A DNA stretch of 64,000 nucleotides from Pseudomonas sp. ANT_H12B (GCF_008369325.1 NZ_VOBI01000008.1:204535-268534), one strand, 5' to 3'; numbered from the stretch's first letter, positions 1 through 7,676 are shown. Numbers and translations: made by a program. The notes: generated from the sequence alone by a model not told the origin.

Positions 1-41
1 CGTTTAGGCGCAACTCATGCAACCGCACCCCGACGGCACAC

Positions 42-548
42 TCACGCGCGTTTCGGCAGCTTCCAGTCTGGCCGGATGAAATGGCATGTGTAGCCGTTGG
101 GATAGCGTTCGAGATAGTCCTGATGTTCAGGCTCTGCCTCCCAGAATGGACCGGCGGGCGTGATTTCAGTGACGACCTTGTCGGACCATAGGCCGGAGGC
201 ATCTGCGTCGGCCACCGTGTCCTCAGCGACGCGTTTTTGCTCATCGTCGAGATAGAAGAGAGCAGAGCGGTAGCTCATACCCACATCGTTGCCCTGACGA
301 TTTTTCGTCGTGGGGTCGTGGATCTGGAAGAAAAACTCGAGGATCTGACGATAGCTGGTCTGGTCCGGGTCGAATACGATTTCGATCGCTTCTGCGTGTG
401 TGCCATGGTTGCGATAAGTCGCGTCGGGCACATCGCCGCCGGTGTATCCCACCCGTGTGGACACTACGCCGGGCTGGCGCCTTATCAGATCCTGCATGCC
501 CCAGAAGCAGCCACCGGCCAGGATGGCAGTTTCAGTTCGCGTCGTCAT
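42..548 (-). CDS. msrA: Peptide-methionine (S)-S-oxide reductase MsrA
   Basis: Reduces methionine-S-sulfoxide in oxidised proteins and free methionine in the cytoplasm. The 168-residue product starts [17 protein letters not shown]; the GCFWG motif at residues 13-17 carries the catalytic Cys14, followed by the family's GYTGG stretch. A further cysteine near the C-terminus (GYTCHF) could act as resolving residue. The ATG at 548 is preceded by an AAGGA ribosome binding site, so the 26-codon upstream extension that stays open is not used. The next gene on the same strand is an organic hydroperoxide reductase (703-1128), so two oxidative-damage genes sit side by side. Length is normal for short bacterial MsrA. 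Confidence 0.95.
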   Translation of the reverse strand: MTTRTETAILAGGCFWGMQDLIRRQPGVVSTRVGYTGGDVPDATYRNHGTHAEAIEIVFDPDQTSYRQILEFFFQIHDPTTKNRQGNDVGMSYRSALFYLDDEQKRVAEDTVADADASGLWSDKVVTEITPAGPFWEAEPEHQDYLERYPNGYTCHFIRPDWKLPKRA

Positions 549-702
549 ATTACGGTCCTTCCCATCAGTGAATTTGCCTTTGAGTGAGCCCACTCGCCGG
601 TTATCGGGTTGAAGCGCCAGGCGCAACGGTCTCGCCTGGCACCTGAGTATTTACCTGCGCTCGCGTGAGCGTCAATTTCATCCCTGGATGTCGTACGGAG
701 CA

Positions 703-1128
703 TCAAGAGGTGAGCGCGTTAATGGTCACCTCGATGTTGCCACTAAGCGCCTTGGAGTACGGGCACCGCTGGTGTGCGTCATCCACCACCGCCCGTGCGA
801 CGGCCGGGTTCAGGCCCGGGAGGCTGACATTGAGGCGCGCCTGGAGGAAAAAGGCGTCTTCGGTCTTGCCCAGATCCACTTCGGCATCCACGGCGACGCT
901 GGCCGGCAGGGTCACCTTCATCGCGGCAGCCGCCTTACCCATTGCCCCGATGAAGCAGGCCGACCAACCTGCAGCCAGCAGCTGTTCGGGATTGGTGCCG
1001 CTGCCGGACGAGCCAATTGGGGAGAGCTTGATGTCCAGACGACCATCGGAGCTGCGCGATGCGCCGTCGCGGCCGCCTGTGGTGTGGGACTTGCCGGTAT
1101 AAAGCACGGTGTCGATTGCATTGATCAT
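703..1128 (-). CDS. ohr: Organic hydroperoxide resistance protein Ohr (OsmC/Ohr family)
   Basis: Thiol-dependent peroxidase that reduces organic and fatty-acid hydroperoxides, normally as a cytoplasmic homodimer. The 141-residue protein has the two family cysteines, Cys58 in GWSACFIGAM and Cys122 in RCPYSKA, at the usual spacing for Ohr rather than OsmC. The N-terminal LYTGKSHTTGGRDG stretch is typical of the Ohr branch. No ohrR repressor gene is adjacent: the neighbours are msrA downstream and, divergently, the EGKCG/EF-hand gene at 1458. The ATG is at 1128, with AGGAG close upstream on the minus strand. Confidence 0.95.
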   Translation of the reverse strand: MINAIDTVLYTGKSHTTGGRDGASRSSDGRLDIKLSPIGSSGSGTNPEQLLAAGWSACFIGAMGKAAAAMKVTLPASVAVDAEVDLGKTEDAFFLQARLNVSLPGLNPAVARAVVDDAHQRCPYSKALSGNIEVTINALTS

Positions 1129-1457
1129 GGAGGGCTCCTGCTAAGATTTTGGGCTTGCCAGCATTGATGACGCCGGATTCGCCGCAGAGCGCTTGCTTTG
1201 CGACGGAGCCCACTTTTCCACTTTCATGTAATGCGCATGTGTCTTGAACCAGCGTTTGTGTATCGCTGTGTAGGATCGTCGCGCAACATTACAGTCCGAT
1301 ACAAATCACCCTGCCGCCGGATACCTCGCAGATACATCGTCATGGCTAGATCTTTCTGTCCCGAGGAGGTTCCATACCTGCGCCTCCTCCAGGGTTTGCT
1401 GCCGTTTTTGGCATCACCCGCATGGCCTGGTCGTGCACCGTAATCCGGAGAAACACC
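1129..1457. other. Intergenic region between divergent genes
   Basis: Spacer between ohr (minus) and the EGKCG/EF-hand gene (plus). It must hold both promoters. No gene, clear operator or terminator was recognised in it. Confidence 0.5.
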
Positions 1458-1826
1458 ATGTCCCGTATCTCGAACAACGCCCGCCAGGGTTTGATCGCCG
1501 TCGCCCTGGCCGGTGGCCTGAATCTGAGCTCTTCTGTCTTCGCTGCCGAGGCGTTGCCTCAGGGATATCAACTGGCTTCCGCGACCAAGACCCGCGAAGG
1601 CAAGTGTGGCGAGGGCAAGTGCGGTGACGCCTCCTTCGCGCGCACCGACACCGACGACAGCCGGGTTTCGCGCAAGGAATTCCTGGCGGTTGCCCCCACC
1701 CGCGGTGCGGATTTCGACGTGATTGATGCCGACCACGACGACTACCTGTCCGAGGCTGAAACCTACACGTACATGAAGAGCGTCTACGAAACCAACGGCA
1801 AGGAAGCGCCCAAGGAGCTGTTCTGA
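1458..1826 (+). CDS. Secreted EGKCG-motif protein with EF-hand-like region, C-terminus clipped by an IS
   Basis: A 122-residue protein with an N-terminal signal peptide (about residues 1-30, ending SSVFAAEA). Behind it are two tandem EGKCG motifs (REGKCGEGKCG, about residues 47-57), then a degenerate and a canonical EF-hand loop (the latter DADHDDYLSEAE). EGKCG repeats are typical of the precursor peptides of the HvfA/BufA type, whose cysteines are modified by a DUF692 enzyme with a partner protein; no such genes are adjacent here. The ATG at 1458 has a GGAG site. The stop codon TGA (1824-1826) is the first three bases of the IS3 element. Without the IS, the frame would continue for eight more residues to a TAA at 3095-3097. 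Function, including metal binding or buffering, is inferred only from motifs. Confidence 0.7.
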   Translation: MSRISNNARQGLIAVALAGGLNLSSSVFAAEALPQGYQLASATKTREGKCGEGKCGDASFARTDTDDSRVSRKEFLAVAPTRGADFDVIDADHDDYLSEAETYTYMKSVYETNGKEAPKELF

Positions 1827-1849
1827 ACTGGCCTAATGATTTTGGACAC
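1824..1849. repeat. IS3 left terminal inverted repeat
   Basis: Begins TGAACTGG and ends TTTTGGACAC; pairs with 3042-3067. Its first three bases serve as stop codon for the upstream gene. Confidence 0.85.
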
Positions 1850-1894
1850 TTCAATCGGACGCTATGATGGCGCCCAAATCTGAGGTGTTTGGCT

Positions 1895-2197
1895 ATGCGT
1901 AAATCTTACTCGAGTGAGTTCAAACTCAAGGCTGCCGGCATGGTGCTGGACGAAGGTCAGTCAGTTCCTGAGGTCTGTGCCAGTTTGGATATCGGCCCTA
2001 CGGCATTGCGCCGTTGGGTCGATCAGGTTCGCAAAGAGCGCTTGGGCTCGACCCCGGAAGGGGCTAAGGCGATTACCGCCGACCAGCGTGAGATTCAGCA
2101 GCTCAAAGCGTTGCTCAGGCAAAAAGACCTGGACATCGAAATCTTAAAAAAGGCCAGTTCTCTCCTGCTTTTGGACTCCAAAGATCATTTTCGTTGA
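1895..2197 (+). CDS. IS3-family transposase OrfA (HTH subunit)
   Basis: A 100-residue protein beginning MRKSYSSEFKLKAAGMV, the usual IS3 OrfA start, with a helix-turn-helix around residues 15-45 (VPEVCASLDIGPTALRRWV) and a leucine-zipper-like coiled coil near residues 65-90. It binds the IS ends and is the N-terminal part of the OrfAB transposase. The ATG at 1895 is preferred over a TTG six bases upstream. It overlaps orfB, which is in the -1 frame. Confidence 0.9.
   Translation: MRKSYSSEFKLKAAGMVLDEGQSVPEVCASLDIGPTALRRWVDQVRKERLGSTPEGAKAITADQREIQQLKALLRQKDLDIEILKKASSLLLLDSKDHFR
2146..2152 (+). other. Programmed -1 frameshift site A AAA AAG
   Basis: The heptamer lies in the right phase of orfA (Leu-Lys-Lys codons). 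After slippage the -1 frame stays open through to orfB, which gives the OrfAB fusion transposase usual for this family. Confidence 0.85.
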
Positions 2198-3030
2198 TCA
2201 GTGAGCTGGACGAGCAATACGGCGTTAACAATTGCTGTCGGGCGTTTGGAGTCAACCGCAGCAGCTTTTACGCCTGGCGGCAGCGCCAAGGCAAGGTGAA
2301 ACCTGAGCGGGAGAAACTTAAAGCCGTGCTGGTCGAGCATCACAAGGAATCCAGAGCCTCTGCTGGGTCTCGCACCCTTTCCAAGGAGCTGCAAGCGAAG
2401 GGACATCGTGTCGGGCGGCATATGGCTCGCAGTTTGATGCGCGAAGCCGGTGTTGCCAGTCGTCAGCGGCGTCGGCACAAGTACAAATCTTCCGGCGTGG
2501 AAGCGCTGGTGGCGCCGCATGTGCTCAAGCGCAAGTTTGATGTCACGGCGATCAACCAGGTGTGGTGTGGCGATGTCACGTACATCAAGGTCGGCAAGCG
2601 CTGGATGTACTTTGCGGCGGTGCTGGATCTGTTTGCTCGCCGGATCGTGGGGTGGTCGTTTTCAATGATTTCTGATGCCTCGCTGACCTGCGAAGCATTA
2701 CGAATGGCGGTTCAATTGCGAGGCCGTCCAAAAGACGTGCTGTTTCATTCAGATCAAGGTTGCCAATACACCAGCCACAAATTCAGGAATGAGATGCGCA
2801 AACATGGACTCCTGCAAAGCATGAGTCGTAAGGGTGAGTGCTGGGACAACGCCCCGATGGAGCGTTTCTTTGGCAGCCTGAAATCAGAGTGGGTTCCAGA
2901 AGGCGGCTACAGCTCGGAGCATGAAGCCCGTGTGGATGTGCAGCGTTATGTGATGCGATACAACAACGTCAGGCTCCATAGCTACAACGACTACCGGTCG
3001 CCGGTAGCTATGGAGAAACTGGCAGCGTGA
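2194..3030 (+). CDS. IS3-family transposase OrfB (DDE integrase core)
   Basis: About 278 residues, catalytic half of the IS3 transposase. The N-terminal HTH_21-type region (YGVNNCCRAFGVNRSSFYAW) is followed by an rve/DDE core. The first Asp is in WCGDVTYIKV, the second in FHSDQGCQYTS and the Glu in NAPMERFFGSLKSEW. The frame begins with a weak TTG at 2194 but is open further upstream to the slippery site, so it is probably made mainly as the OrfAB fusion. It ends LAA, just before the right inverted repeat. No lesion is seen. Confidence 0.92.
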   Translation: MISELDEQYGVNNCCRAFGVNRSSFYAWRQRQGKVKPEREKLKAVLVEHHKESRASAGSRTLSKELQAKGHRVGRHMARSLMREAGVASRQRRRHKYKSSGVEALVAPHVLKRKFDVTAINQVWCGDVTYIKVGKRWMYFAAVLDLFARRIVGWSFSMISDASLTCEALRMAVQLRGRPKDVLFHSDQGCQYTSHKFRNEMRKHGLLQSMSRKGECWDNAPMERFFGSLKSEWVPEGGYSSEHEARVDVQRYVMRYNNVRLHSYNDYRSPVAMEKLAA

Positions 3031-3041
3031 AACCTTAACTG

Positions 3042-3067
3042 GTGTCCAAAATTACTTGACCAGTTCA
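3042..3067. repeat. IS3 right terminal inverted repeat
   Basis: Reverse complement begins TGAACTGG and ends TTTTGGACAC. It is followed by TTC, the 3-bp target duplication. Confidence 0.85.
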
Positions 3068-3070
3068 TTC

Positions 3071-3097
3071 ACGCGCCTGCGCAACGCTCGCGGCTAA
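3071..3097 (+). pseudogene. Severed 3' end of the EGKCG/EF-hand gene
   Basis: Directly after the target duplication the sequence reads TRLRNARG then TAA, in the frame of the interrupted gene (the TTC duplication is its last intact codon). Joining 1458-1823 to 3071-3097 restores a 130-residue protein. This shows that the insertion is recent and fixes the original C-terminus. Confidence 0.75.
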
Positions 3098-3113
3098 GTC
3101 GGCATTTCTACCA

Positions 3114-3147
3114 CCGCTCTCCTTGTGTCTTCGGTCGAGGAGAGCGG
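3114..3147 (+). terminator. Stem-loop 17 bases after the original stop codon
   Basis: Perfect 9-bp stem CCGCTCTCC / GGAGAGCGG around a 16-base loop, without a strong T run. Its position suggests the former terminator of the EGKCG/EF-hand gene, now separated from it by the IS. Confidence 0.45.
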
Positions 3148-3200
3148 CTTGCCGTCCAAAGACGTTCATTAGGAGCGGAACACCGCCGTTCCGATCTGAT

Positions 3201-3507
3201 TTACAATGCCCCACCTTTGACGGAGGGCTGTCTTTTGTGGACGTTCGCGCGCTTCTCCATGCGTACCTGATCAAGTGGGTGATCGAGCCGGTCACCGAGC
3301 AGTTTCTTGGCCTCTTCGATCTGAACGGCCGCTTCAGCGTCGTCTTTCTCTTTACTTCCTATTGCGGAAATAGCCGGCAAGATTTCCACCCGCCGTACCA
3401 TGGGATTGCTGTCGCGCTTCTTGGAACTTCACGCCAAGGTGCATTCTGATGTCGACAGGAGCGAGGCGCGGGGTGGTCGGATTTTCCGTCATCCACTCGC
3501 CGCGCAT
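3201..3507 (-). pseudogene. Possible frameshifted unrecognised gene
   Basis: On the minus strand a reading frame starts at an ATG at 3507 (MRGEWMTENPTTPRLAP...) and stays open through LGVKFQ near 3421. From about 3420 the next frame continues with a protein-like, charge-balanced sequence (KKRDSNPMVRRVEILPAI ... EEAKKLLGDRLDHP) to a stop at 3201. The two halves read as one protein of about 100 residues with a single one-base slip. I do not recognise a family. It could also be two unrelated open stretches. The plus strand here shows no convincing gene. Confidence 0.35.
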
Positions 3508-3529
3508 TGCCCAAGACGATGCAATGTAA

Positions 3530-3958
3530 TCAGGCTTTACTGGCGGTCAGGTAAGCGCCAAGGCGTTGTCCCATTTGCTCGCCCAAGGCTTGCAAACCAC
3601 TCAAGGGACGGACCATCACTTCAAACTCAACGATTTTCCCTTGCCCGTTGAATCGGATCATGTCGATGCCCTTCAACTCTTTTCCGCCGACGTTGGCGCT
3701 GAATTCAAGGACGACGTTCAACCCGTCTGCCGTCGCCAGTTCGCGGTGGTAGACAAAGTCCTCAAATACCTCGATGACCGTGTTGAGAATCATCGATACC
3801 ACGGCCGCTCCCGGGTACGGCGTGTGAGCCATCGGTGAGCGGAATACGGCGTGTGGGTCCAACAAGCCGGGCAAGGCGCTCAAGTCGCCCTTGCGGATCA
3901 TGTCATGCCACTGTCTCAGGGATTCTGCGGCGTTGGGATGCAGTTTCAGTTCAGACAT
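3530..3958 (-). CDS. SnoaL/NTF2-like domain protein
   Basis: 142 residues with the compact alpha+beta cone fold pattern of the SnoaL/NTF2 superfamily. An N-terminal helix (AESLRQWHDMIRKGDLSALPGLL) precedes DPHAVFRSP, and the later strands (LNVVLEFSANVGG, KELKGIDMIRFNGQGKIVEFEVMVRPL) match small ketosteroid-isomerase-like proteins. The substrate cannot be predicted. The ATG at 3958 has an AGGAG site eight bases upstream; a longer frame to 4048 lacks one. It stands alone, between the IS3 region and the repeat-protein gene. Confidence 0.75.
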   Translation of the reverse strand: MSELKLHPNAAESLRQWHDMIRKGDLSALPGLLDPHAVFRSPMAHTPYPGAAVVSMILNTVIEVFEDFVYHRELATADGLNVVLEFSANVGGKELKGIDMIRFNGQGKIVEFEVMVRPLSGLQALGEQMGQRLGAYLTASKA

Positions 3959-4080
3959 TTTCAACTCCTGTATTTTTGTTGTTCTGCAAACGTCGAGTGA
4001 TGTGAAGTGCCCACAGACTTTACATTGATAGGCCTGGATGGAAACCATCGCGTGATTAAAAGGGATTTATTGTGTGCACG

Positions 4081-4108
4081 AAAAAGCCCGGCTGATCAGG
4101 CCGGGCTT
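4081..4108 (-). terminator. Rho-independent terminator of the first repeat-protein gene
   Basis: Stem AAGCCCGGC / GCCGGGCTT around TGATCAG with an A run that reads as U tract on the minus strand. Near-copies occur at 7646-7676 and 9016-9045. Confidence 0.85.
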
Positions 4109-4138
4109 CTTGTTGGGTACTGCTGTAAAGCCATGCAT

Positions 4139-4462
4139 TCAGGCGACGCGGTTTTCGATCAGGCGATCGGAGCCACCTTCAGCGACGCGGTTTTCGATCA
4201 GGCGATCGGAACCACCTTCAGCGACGCGGTTTTCGATCAGGCGATCGGAGCCACCTTCAGCGACGCGGTTTTCGATCAGGCGATCGGAGCCACCTTCAGC
4301 GACGCGGTTTTCGATCAGGCGATCGGAGCCACCTTCAGCGACGCGACTTTCAATCAGGCGATCCGAGCCGCCTTCAGCGACAACCGGGAGAGCAGAAGAA
4401 GCGGCGAAAGCGTTAACTGCAAAAACCGAGAAAGCGATGCTGAGGAGGATTTGGCGTTTCAT
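4139..4462 (-). CDS. Secreted protein with six 13-residue repeats (VAEGGSDRLIENR)
   Basis: 107 residues: a signal peptide of 20 residues ending NAFA, a short linker (ASSALPV), then six tandem copies of VAEGGSDRLIENR (first copy has ESR) and a final VA. Each repeat is acidic, glycine-rich and without cysteine, so an extracellular or periplasmic unfolded or beta-solenoid-like segment is possible. Proteins of this kind in Pseudomonas are often labelled 'phage infection protein', but I know of no solid functional basis. A second gene with four repeats lies at 7705-7950 with related flanks, so the locus was duplicated. The ribosome binding site GGAG lies inside a conserved hairpin (4472-4518). Confidence 0.8.
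   Translation of the reverse strand: MKRQILLSIAFSVFAVNAFAASSALPVVAEGGSDRLIESRVAEGGSDRLIENRVAEGGSDRLIENRVAEGGSDRLIENRVAEGGSDRLIENRVAEGGSDRLIENRVA
4148..4381 (-). repeat. Six tandem 39-bp coding repeats
   Basis: Six in-frame 39-bp units encoding the 13-residue repeat, nearly identical at DNA level. Such arrays can change copy number by slippage or recombination; the sister gene has four units. Confidence 0.95.
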
Positions 4463-4471
4463 GATGGTGTG

Positions 4472-4518
4472 CTCCGGGGTGTAGTTGTTGGGTATGGAGG
4501 CGATGTTACTCCCCGGAG
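4472..4518 (-). promoter_or_regulatory. Leader hairpin that covers the ribosome binding site
   Basis: Inverted repeat of CTCCGGGG (4472-4479) with CCCCGGAG (4511-4518). On the minus strand the arm next to the gene contains the GGAG Shine-Dalgarno sequence nine bases before the ATG. The paralogue has the same arrangement (7960-8007), so the pairing is probably functional. Confidence 0.55.
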
Positions 4519-4593
4519 TTTTTAAGAGAACTTCATTGAGTTAATGGTAACTATTGACGGAGTCAATGGCTGTCCTGAGCCTGGAATACCTTG

Positions 4594-5166
4594 TCATTGA
4601 GCATTGGTGCACAGCTCCCCGGTGGCGCGTATCAGTGCCTGACCGTGCAAACCATCCTTGATCAGGCTCGCTCGCACCTTGCCTAGCCAGTCCTGGCAGT
4701 TGGGGTCATTGCGAAAGGGCGCGAACTCAGCGTATTGCTGCAACAGACGGTTTTGCAGTTCATCCAGCTGTGGCCTGATTTGCTTGGCGAGGTCCGGCCG
4801 AGGGGTCTCAGGCGCCTTGCCAGCCGCATGCCATTGAGCGAGCAGTCCGTACTGCACCAGCTTATTGGCTTCTATTTGCGCGGCGATCAATTCGGCGACC
4901 TCTTGCGGGTCAAGTTTGCGCTCCACGGCCATCTTCCTGGCGTTGGCGATAACTTGCGCTTCCCGGGCACTGTCCTGGATCGGTTTGCCACTGTCCCACT
5001 TGGTCAGCGCCACGAGATCACCAATGTTCAGGCGTTCGTTCAAGGTCACCAACAGCGGTTGCAGGCTATCGGGTGCCGGGGAGGGCGTGCTGGCGTGCGC
5101 GCCGCCAGTGAGTAAACCGATCAAGGCGCAAGTCAGCAGTTTCGGTAAGCGTGGGGAGTGGAGCAT
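4594..5166 (-). CDS. Secreted chorismate mutase, AroQ-gamma type
   Basis: Converts chorismate to prephenate, in the periplasm rather than the cytosol. The 190-residue protein has a signal peptide cleaved near GGAHA-ST and then the all-helical AroQ fold: LLVTLNERLNIGDLVALTKW (helix 1), the conserved KPIQDSAREAQVI segment, and a second helical part with EVAELIAAQIEANKLVQ. Two cysteines near the C-terminus (DPNCQDW, GELCTNA) fit the disulfide of exported AroQ enzymes. The ATG at 5166 with GAGG upstream is preferred over a TTG at 5172. It stands alone; the LysR gene beyond is on the other strand. The role of periplasmic chorismate mutase is generally unclear. Confidence 0.88.
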   Translation of the reverse strand: MLHSPRLPKLLTCALIGLLTGGAHASTPSPAPDSLQPLLVTLNERLNIGDLVALTKWDSGKPIQDSAREAQVIANARKMAVERKLDPQEVAELIAAQIEANKLVQYGLLAQWHAAGKAPETPRPDLAKQIRPQLDELQNRLLQQYAEFAPFRNDPNCQDWLGKVRASLIKDGLHGQALIRATGELCTNAQ

Positions 5167-5355
5167 GGGCAAACCTCATCAGGCACAGGATTCAACATCA
5201 GCTGTTGTGTATCACAAGTACGGCAAATGCATGAAGCGAGGCATACACGATTTGGCGAGAAACACTCAATGCTGAACAAAAAACTGATTTATGTCGTCAC
5301 TGTGCAGGTTTATGGACAATGATCTGCATGTTCAAAATGAAGCGGGTAGATAACA

Positions 5356-6261
5356 GTGAACCAACTTTTGGCGATGCGTGCTTTTGTACGTGTTGTGGAG
5401 ACGGGCTCGTTCAGCCGGGCTGCTGACCAGTTAGCGCTTCCGCGTTCGACCGTCAGCAAGTTGATAACCGACCTCGAAAAGCATCTCGGCATCAAGCTGA
5501 TGCATCGAACGACCCGCGCGGTCGCCGCCACATCGGACGGGCTGGAATATTGCAGTCATGCAAGGCGTCTGATTGCCGAACTGGACTCGGTGGACACGAC
5601 GGCGCGTGGTAAAAAACTCAAGCCGGGCGGTCACTTGAGAGTTGATGCGCCGGCCTCATTCGCCCATTGCCTGTTGATACCCGCGCTGAAGGATTTTCAT
5701 CGCGAGTATCCCGATATCACCATCGCTTTAGGCATCAGTGATCGGCCAGTCAATATTGTCGGCGAGGGCGTTGACTGCGTCATTCGTGCCGGTGAACTTG
5801 ATGATATGACGATGATCGGGCGCAAGATCGTCGAACTTCAGTACGTCACCTGCGCGACCCCCGCCTATCTCGAGCGCATGGGTACGCCTTCCTCGCCCAT
5901 TGATCTGCAGAAAAACCACGTTCAGGCAGGCTACTTTTTTGCCGCGACAGGTAAGTCGGAGCCCCTGATTTTCGAGGACGCCTACCATCGGCATGAAATC
6001 GGTCACTGCGAATTTTCGACCAATGACGGTAACGGCCTCAAAGAGATGATGCTCGCAGGCCTGGGCATCGGGCAGCACTTCAGACGCATTGTTCAGCCGT
6101 ATCTGGACGCAGGCGAGTTAGTCCCACTTTTGGAAGACTGGTCTCGACCCGCCATGCCATTTCACGTCATCTATCCAACCAATCGACATCAAAATGCCAG
6201 ATTAAAGGTGTTCATCGATTGGGTGATTCAGATGTTCAGAGATGAGTCGCCTATCAACTAA
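5356..6261 (+). CDS. LysR-family transcriptional regulator
   Basis: 301 residues. The N-terminal winged HTH (residues 1-60, RAFVRVVETGSFSRAADQLA then STVSKLITDLEKHLGIKLMHR) is typical of LysR regulators; the rest is the LysR substrate-binding domain (from about GGHLRVDAPASFA). It belongs to the CrgA/PA-type group that often controls oxidoreductases. It starts at a GTG at 5356; an ATG seven codons in is also possible because the ribosome binding site is weak. It converges on the RidA gene (stop codons four bases apart). The effector is unknown. Confidence 0.88.
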   Translation: MNQLLAMRAFVRVVETGSFSRAADQLALPRSTVSKLITDLEKHLGIKLMHRTTRAVAATSDGLEYCSHARRLIAELDSVDTTARGKKLKPGGHLRVDAPASFAHCLLIPALKDFHREYPDITIALGISDRPVNIVGEGVDCVIRAGELDDMTMIGRKIVELQYVTCATPAYLERMGTPSSPIDLQKNHVQAGYFFAATGKSEPLIFEDAYHRHEIGHCEFSTNDGNGLKEMMLAGLGIGQHFRRIVQPYLDAGELVPLLEDWSRPAMPFHVIYPTNRHQNARLKVFIDWVIQMFRDESPIN

Positions 6262-6264
6262 AAC

Positions 6265-6666
6265 TCACGGAACAATGGCCGTAACGCGGATTTCAATACG
6301 CATCGTTGGAAGACCAAGTGCCGCGACCCCGACCTGTGTCCAGATGGGGGCGTGGTTGGGCATGTAATGGCGATACAGTCTGGCCATCACCTCGTTAACT
6401 TCCGGGGGAAATCCTCCAACATGGTAAGAATTGACGTGGACAACCTGGTCCCAACTGGCACCCGCGGTTGCCAGGGTTCGCTCCAGGTTTTGAAACGCTT
6501 GAGTGATTTCTTCCTCCAGCGATTCGGGAATGTGCAGATCGTCATCCCAACCGCCCTGGCCTGATGTTTCCACTCGATTGCCGATTTTTACCGCTTGGGA
6601 GTAATGCAATGCACTCAGCAGGCGTTCCCCATAACCGGGCGTGACAAAGAATTCGGGCGTATTCAT
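6265..6666 (-). CDS. RidA/YjgF/Rid-family protein
   Basis: 133 residues of the Rid superfamily, whose archetype hydrolyses reactive enamine/imine intermediates. Visible features are the N-terminal strand region (HYSQAVKIGNRVETSGQGG), the central QAFQNLERTLATAGASWDQVVHVNSYHV helix-strand unit and the C-terminal RIEIRVTAIVP with the conserved arginine of the ligand pocket (MRIEIR). The ATG at 6666 with GAGG upstream is chosen over a GTG at 6678. It converges on the LysR gene. It belongs to a divergent Rid subgroup rather than RidA itself, judged by the extended C-terminal half. Confidence 0.85.
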   Translation of the reverse strand: MNTPEFFVTPGYGERLLSALHYSQAVKIGNRVETSGQGGWDDDLHIPESLEEEITQAFQNLERTLATAGASWDQVVHVNSYHVGGFPPEVNEVMARLYRHYMPNHAPIWTQVGVAALGLPTMRIEIRVTAIVP

Positions 6667-6804
6667 GGTGTTCCTCACTTCAGTTCAATTTGATCAGGCT
6701 TGTTTCTGGTGCTGATGCTAATGGACTGAATAGAGGATCAATAGCCGTTGTTTCTGCCATGACTATCCATGTGCATGGATATTTATCAGAGTCATCGGGC
6801 AGGG

Positions 6805-7116
6805 TCAGGCCAATAGACGCTCAACCTGCGCCAGCTCCCAGGTGCTGAGTAAACTGACCGGGTCGGTGCCGTAACGCTGCCAGCTGTCGAACTCACCCGT
6901 GCGACCGTCGGGGCATTGGCACCGCAGGCAGTGGCGCAGGTGGTTGCCGTCGAAATCGAGGGTCAGGCGCCAGCCTTCGATCTCGACCTGTACCTGGCCG
7001 GGCCCGGTTTGTTCGTCGAGGCGCTGTAGTGGGCGGATGCCCTGGGCGGCGTCTCGCAGTTGCTGGTAAATCTCGCGGGCAGTCAGGGGTTGCACACAGG
7101 TCTCCGGTGAGGCCAT
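6805..7116 (-). CDS. Small conserved-looking hypothetical protein
   Basis: 103 residues if started at MASPETC (7116); ATG codons at 7155 and 7161 would lengthen it, and none has a strong ribosome binding site. It contains LTAREIYQQLRDAAQG, then EIEGWRLTLDFDGNHLRHCLRCQCPDGRTGEFDSWQRYGTDPV, with four cysteines in a short CLRCQC-like cluster that might bind metal. No signal peptide. I recall similar small proteins in Pseudomonas genomes but no function. The gene is divergent from the cytochrome c gene. Confidence 0.65.
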   Translation of the reverse strand: MASPETCVQPLTAREIYQQLRDAAQGIRPLQRLDEQTGPGQVQVEIEGWRLTLDFDGNHLRHCLRCQCPDGRTGEFDSWQRYGTDPVSLLSTWELAQVERLLA

Positions 7117-7207
7117 GGCCTGCGTAGAATCGGGATGCGCAGGATAGACGATCATGATCAAATCCGCGCCGAGCTGTGCTGTGAATACCTATGATCTGGA
7201 ACCCGAC

Positions 7208-7597
7208 ATGAAGAAAACCGCGGTACTCACCTTCGCCCTGCTGCTCAATACGGGATTGTTCAGCACGCAAGCAGATGCCGCCGGCGATGCGCAAGCGGGT
7301 GCAACACTGTTCAAGCGGATATGTGGTGGCTGCCATCAAGTCGGGGAGTCGGCGCGCGGTTCTTTCGGTCCGCAGCTCAATGGCATTTTTGGGCGCCTAT
7401 CCGGTAGCTCGACGGATTACCAGTATTCCTCCGCGATGAAATCGGCAGGCATCGTCTGGACCCGCGAAACACTGACTGCGTACCTGGAAGATCCAAAAGA
7501 AGTGGTACCCGGCACCCGCATGATTTTCTGGGGGCTCAGTGATCCGGAAAAGATCGAAAACCTGTTGGCCTACCTTGAGACGTTTCAGCCGCAGTAA
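7208..7597 (+). CDS. Small periplasmic class I cytochrome c
   Basis: A 129-residue periplasmic electron carrier. A signal peptide (cleavage near ADAAG-DAQ) is followed by AGATLFKRICGGCHQVGESARGSFGP, where CGGCH is the covalent haem-binding site. The axial methionine is in PGTRMIFWGL. It ends with the usual C-terminal helix (KIENLLAYLETFQ). This layout resembles cytochrome c2/c550. The ATG at 7208 is the first codon of the signal peptide. It is a single-gene unit, with the terminator at 7646-7676 downstream. The redox partner is unknown. Confidence 0.9.
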   Translation: MKKTAVLTFALLLNTGLFSTQADAAGDAQAGATLFKRICGGCHQVGESARGSFGPQLNGIFGRLSGSSTDYQYSSAMKSAGIVWTRETLTAYLEDPKEVVPGTRMIFWGLSDPEKIENLLAYLETFQPQ

Positions 7598-7645
7598 GAC
7601 TTCCCACGTCGTCCCACCGCATGAATTGCGGATTATCGCAGGCAT

Positions 7646-7676
7646 AAAAAAACCCGGCTGATGAGGCCGGGTTTTT
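7646..7676. terminator. Bidirectional terminator between cytochrome c and repeat-protein genes
   Basis: AAAAAAACCCGGC / GCCGGGTTTTT stem-loop with A and T runs on both sides, placed between convergent genes. Confidence 0.88.

Larger units (their letters stand above)
1824..3067 (+). mobile_element. Complete IS3-family insertion sequence
   Basis: About 1244 bp with terminal inverted repeats (1824-1849 and 3042-3067) that match at 22 of 26 positions, both starting TGAACTGG and ending TTTTGGACAC. It is flanked by a 3-bp direct repeat TTC (1821-1823 and 3068-3070), as IS3 elements produce. It carries overlapping orfA and orfB with a canonical slippery heptamer, so it looks competent. It interrupts the last codons of the EGKCG/EF-hand gene. 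Confidence 0.93.

Noticed and set aside
4148..4381. Regular 39-bp repeats that could suggest a CRISPR array
   Set aside because: Units are directly adjacent without spacers and encode an in-frame 13-residue protein repeat behind a signal peptide.
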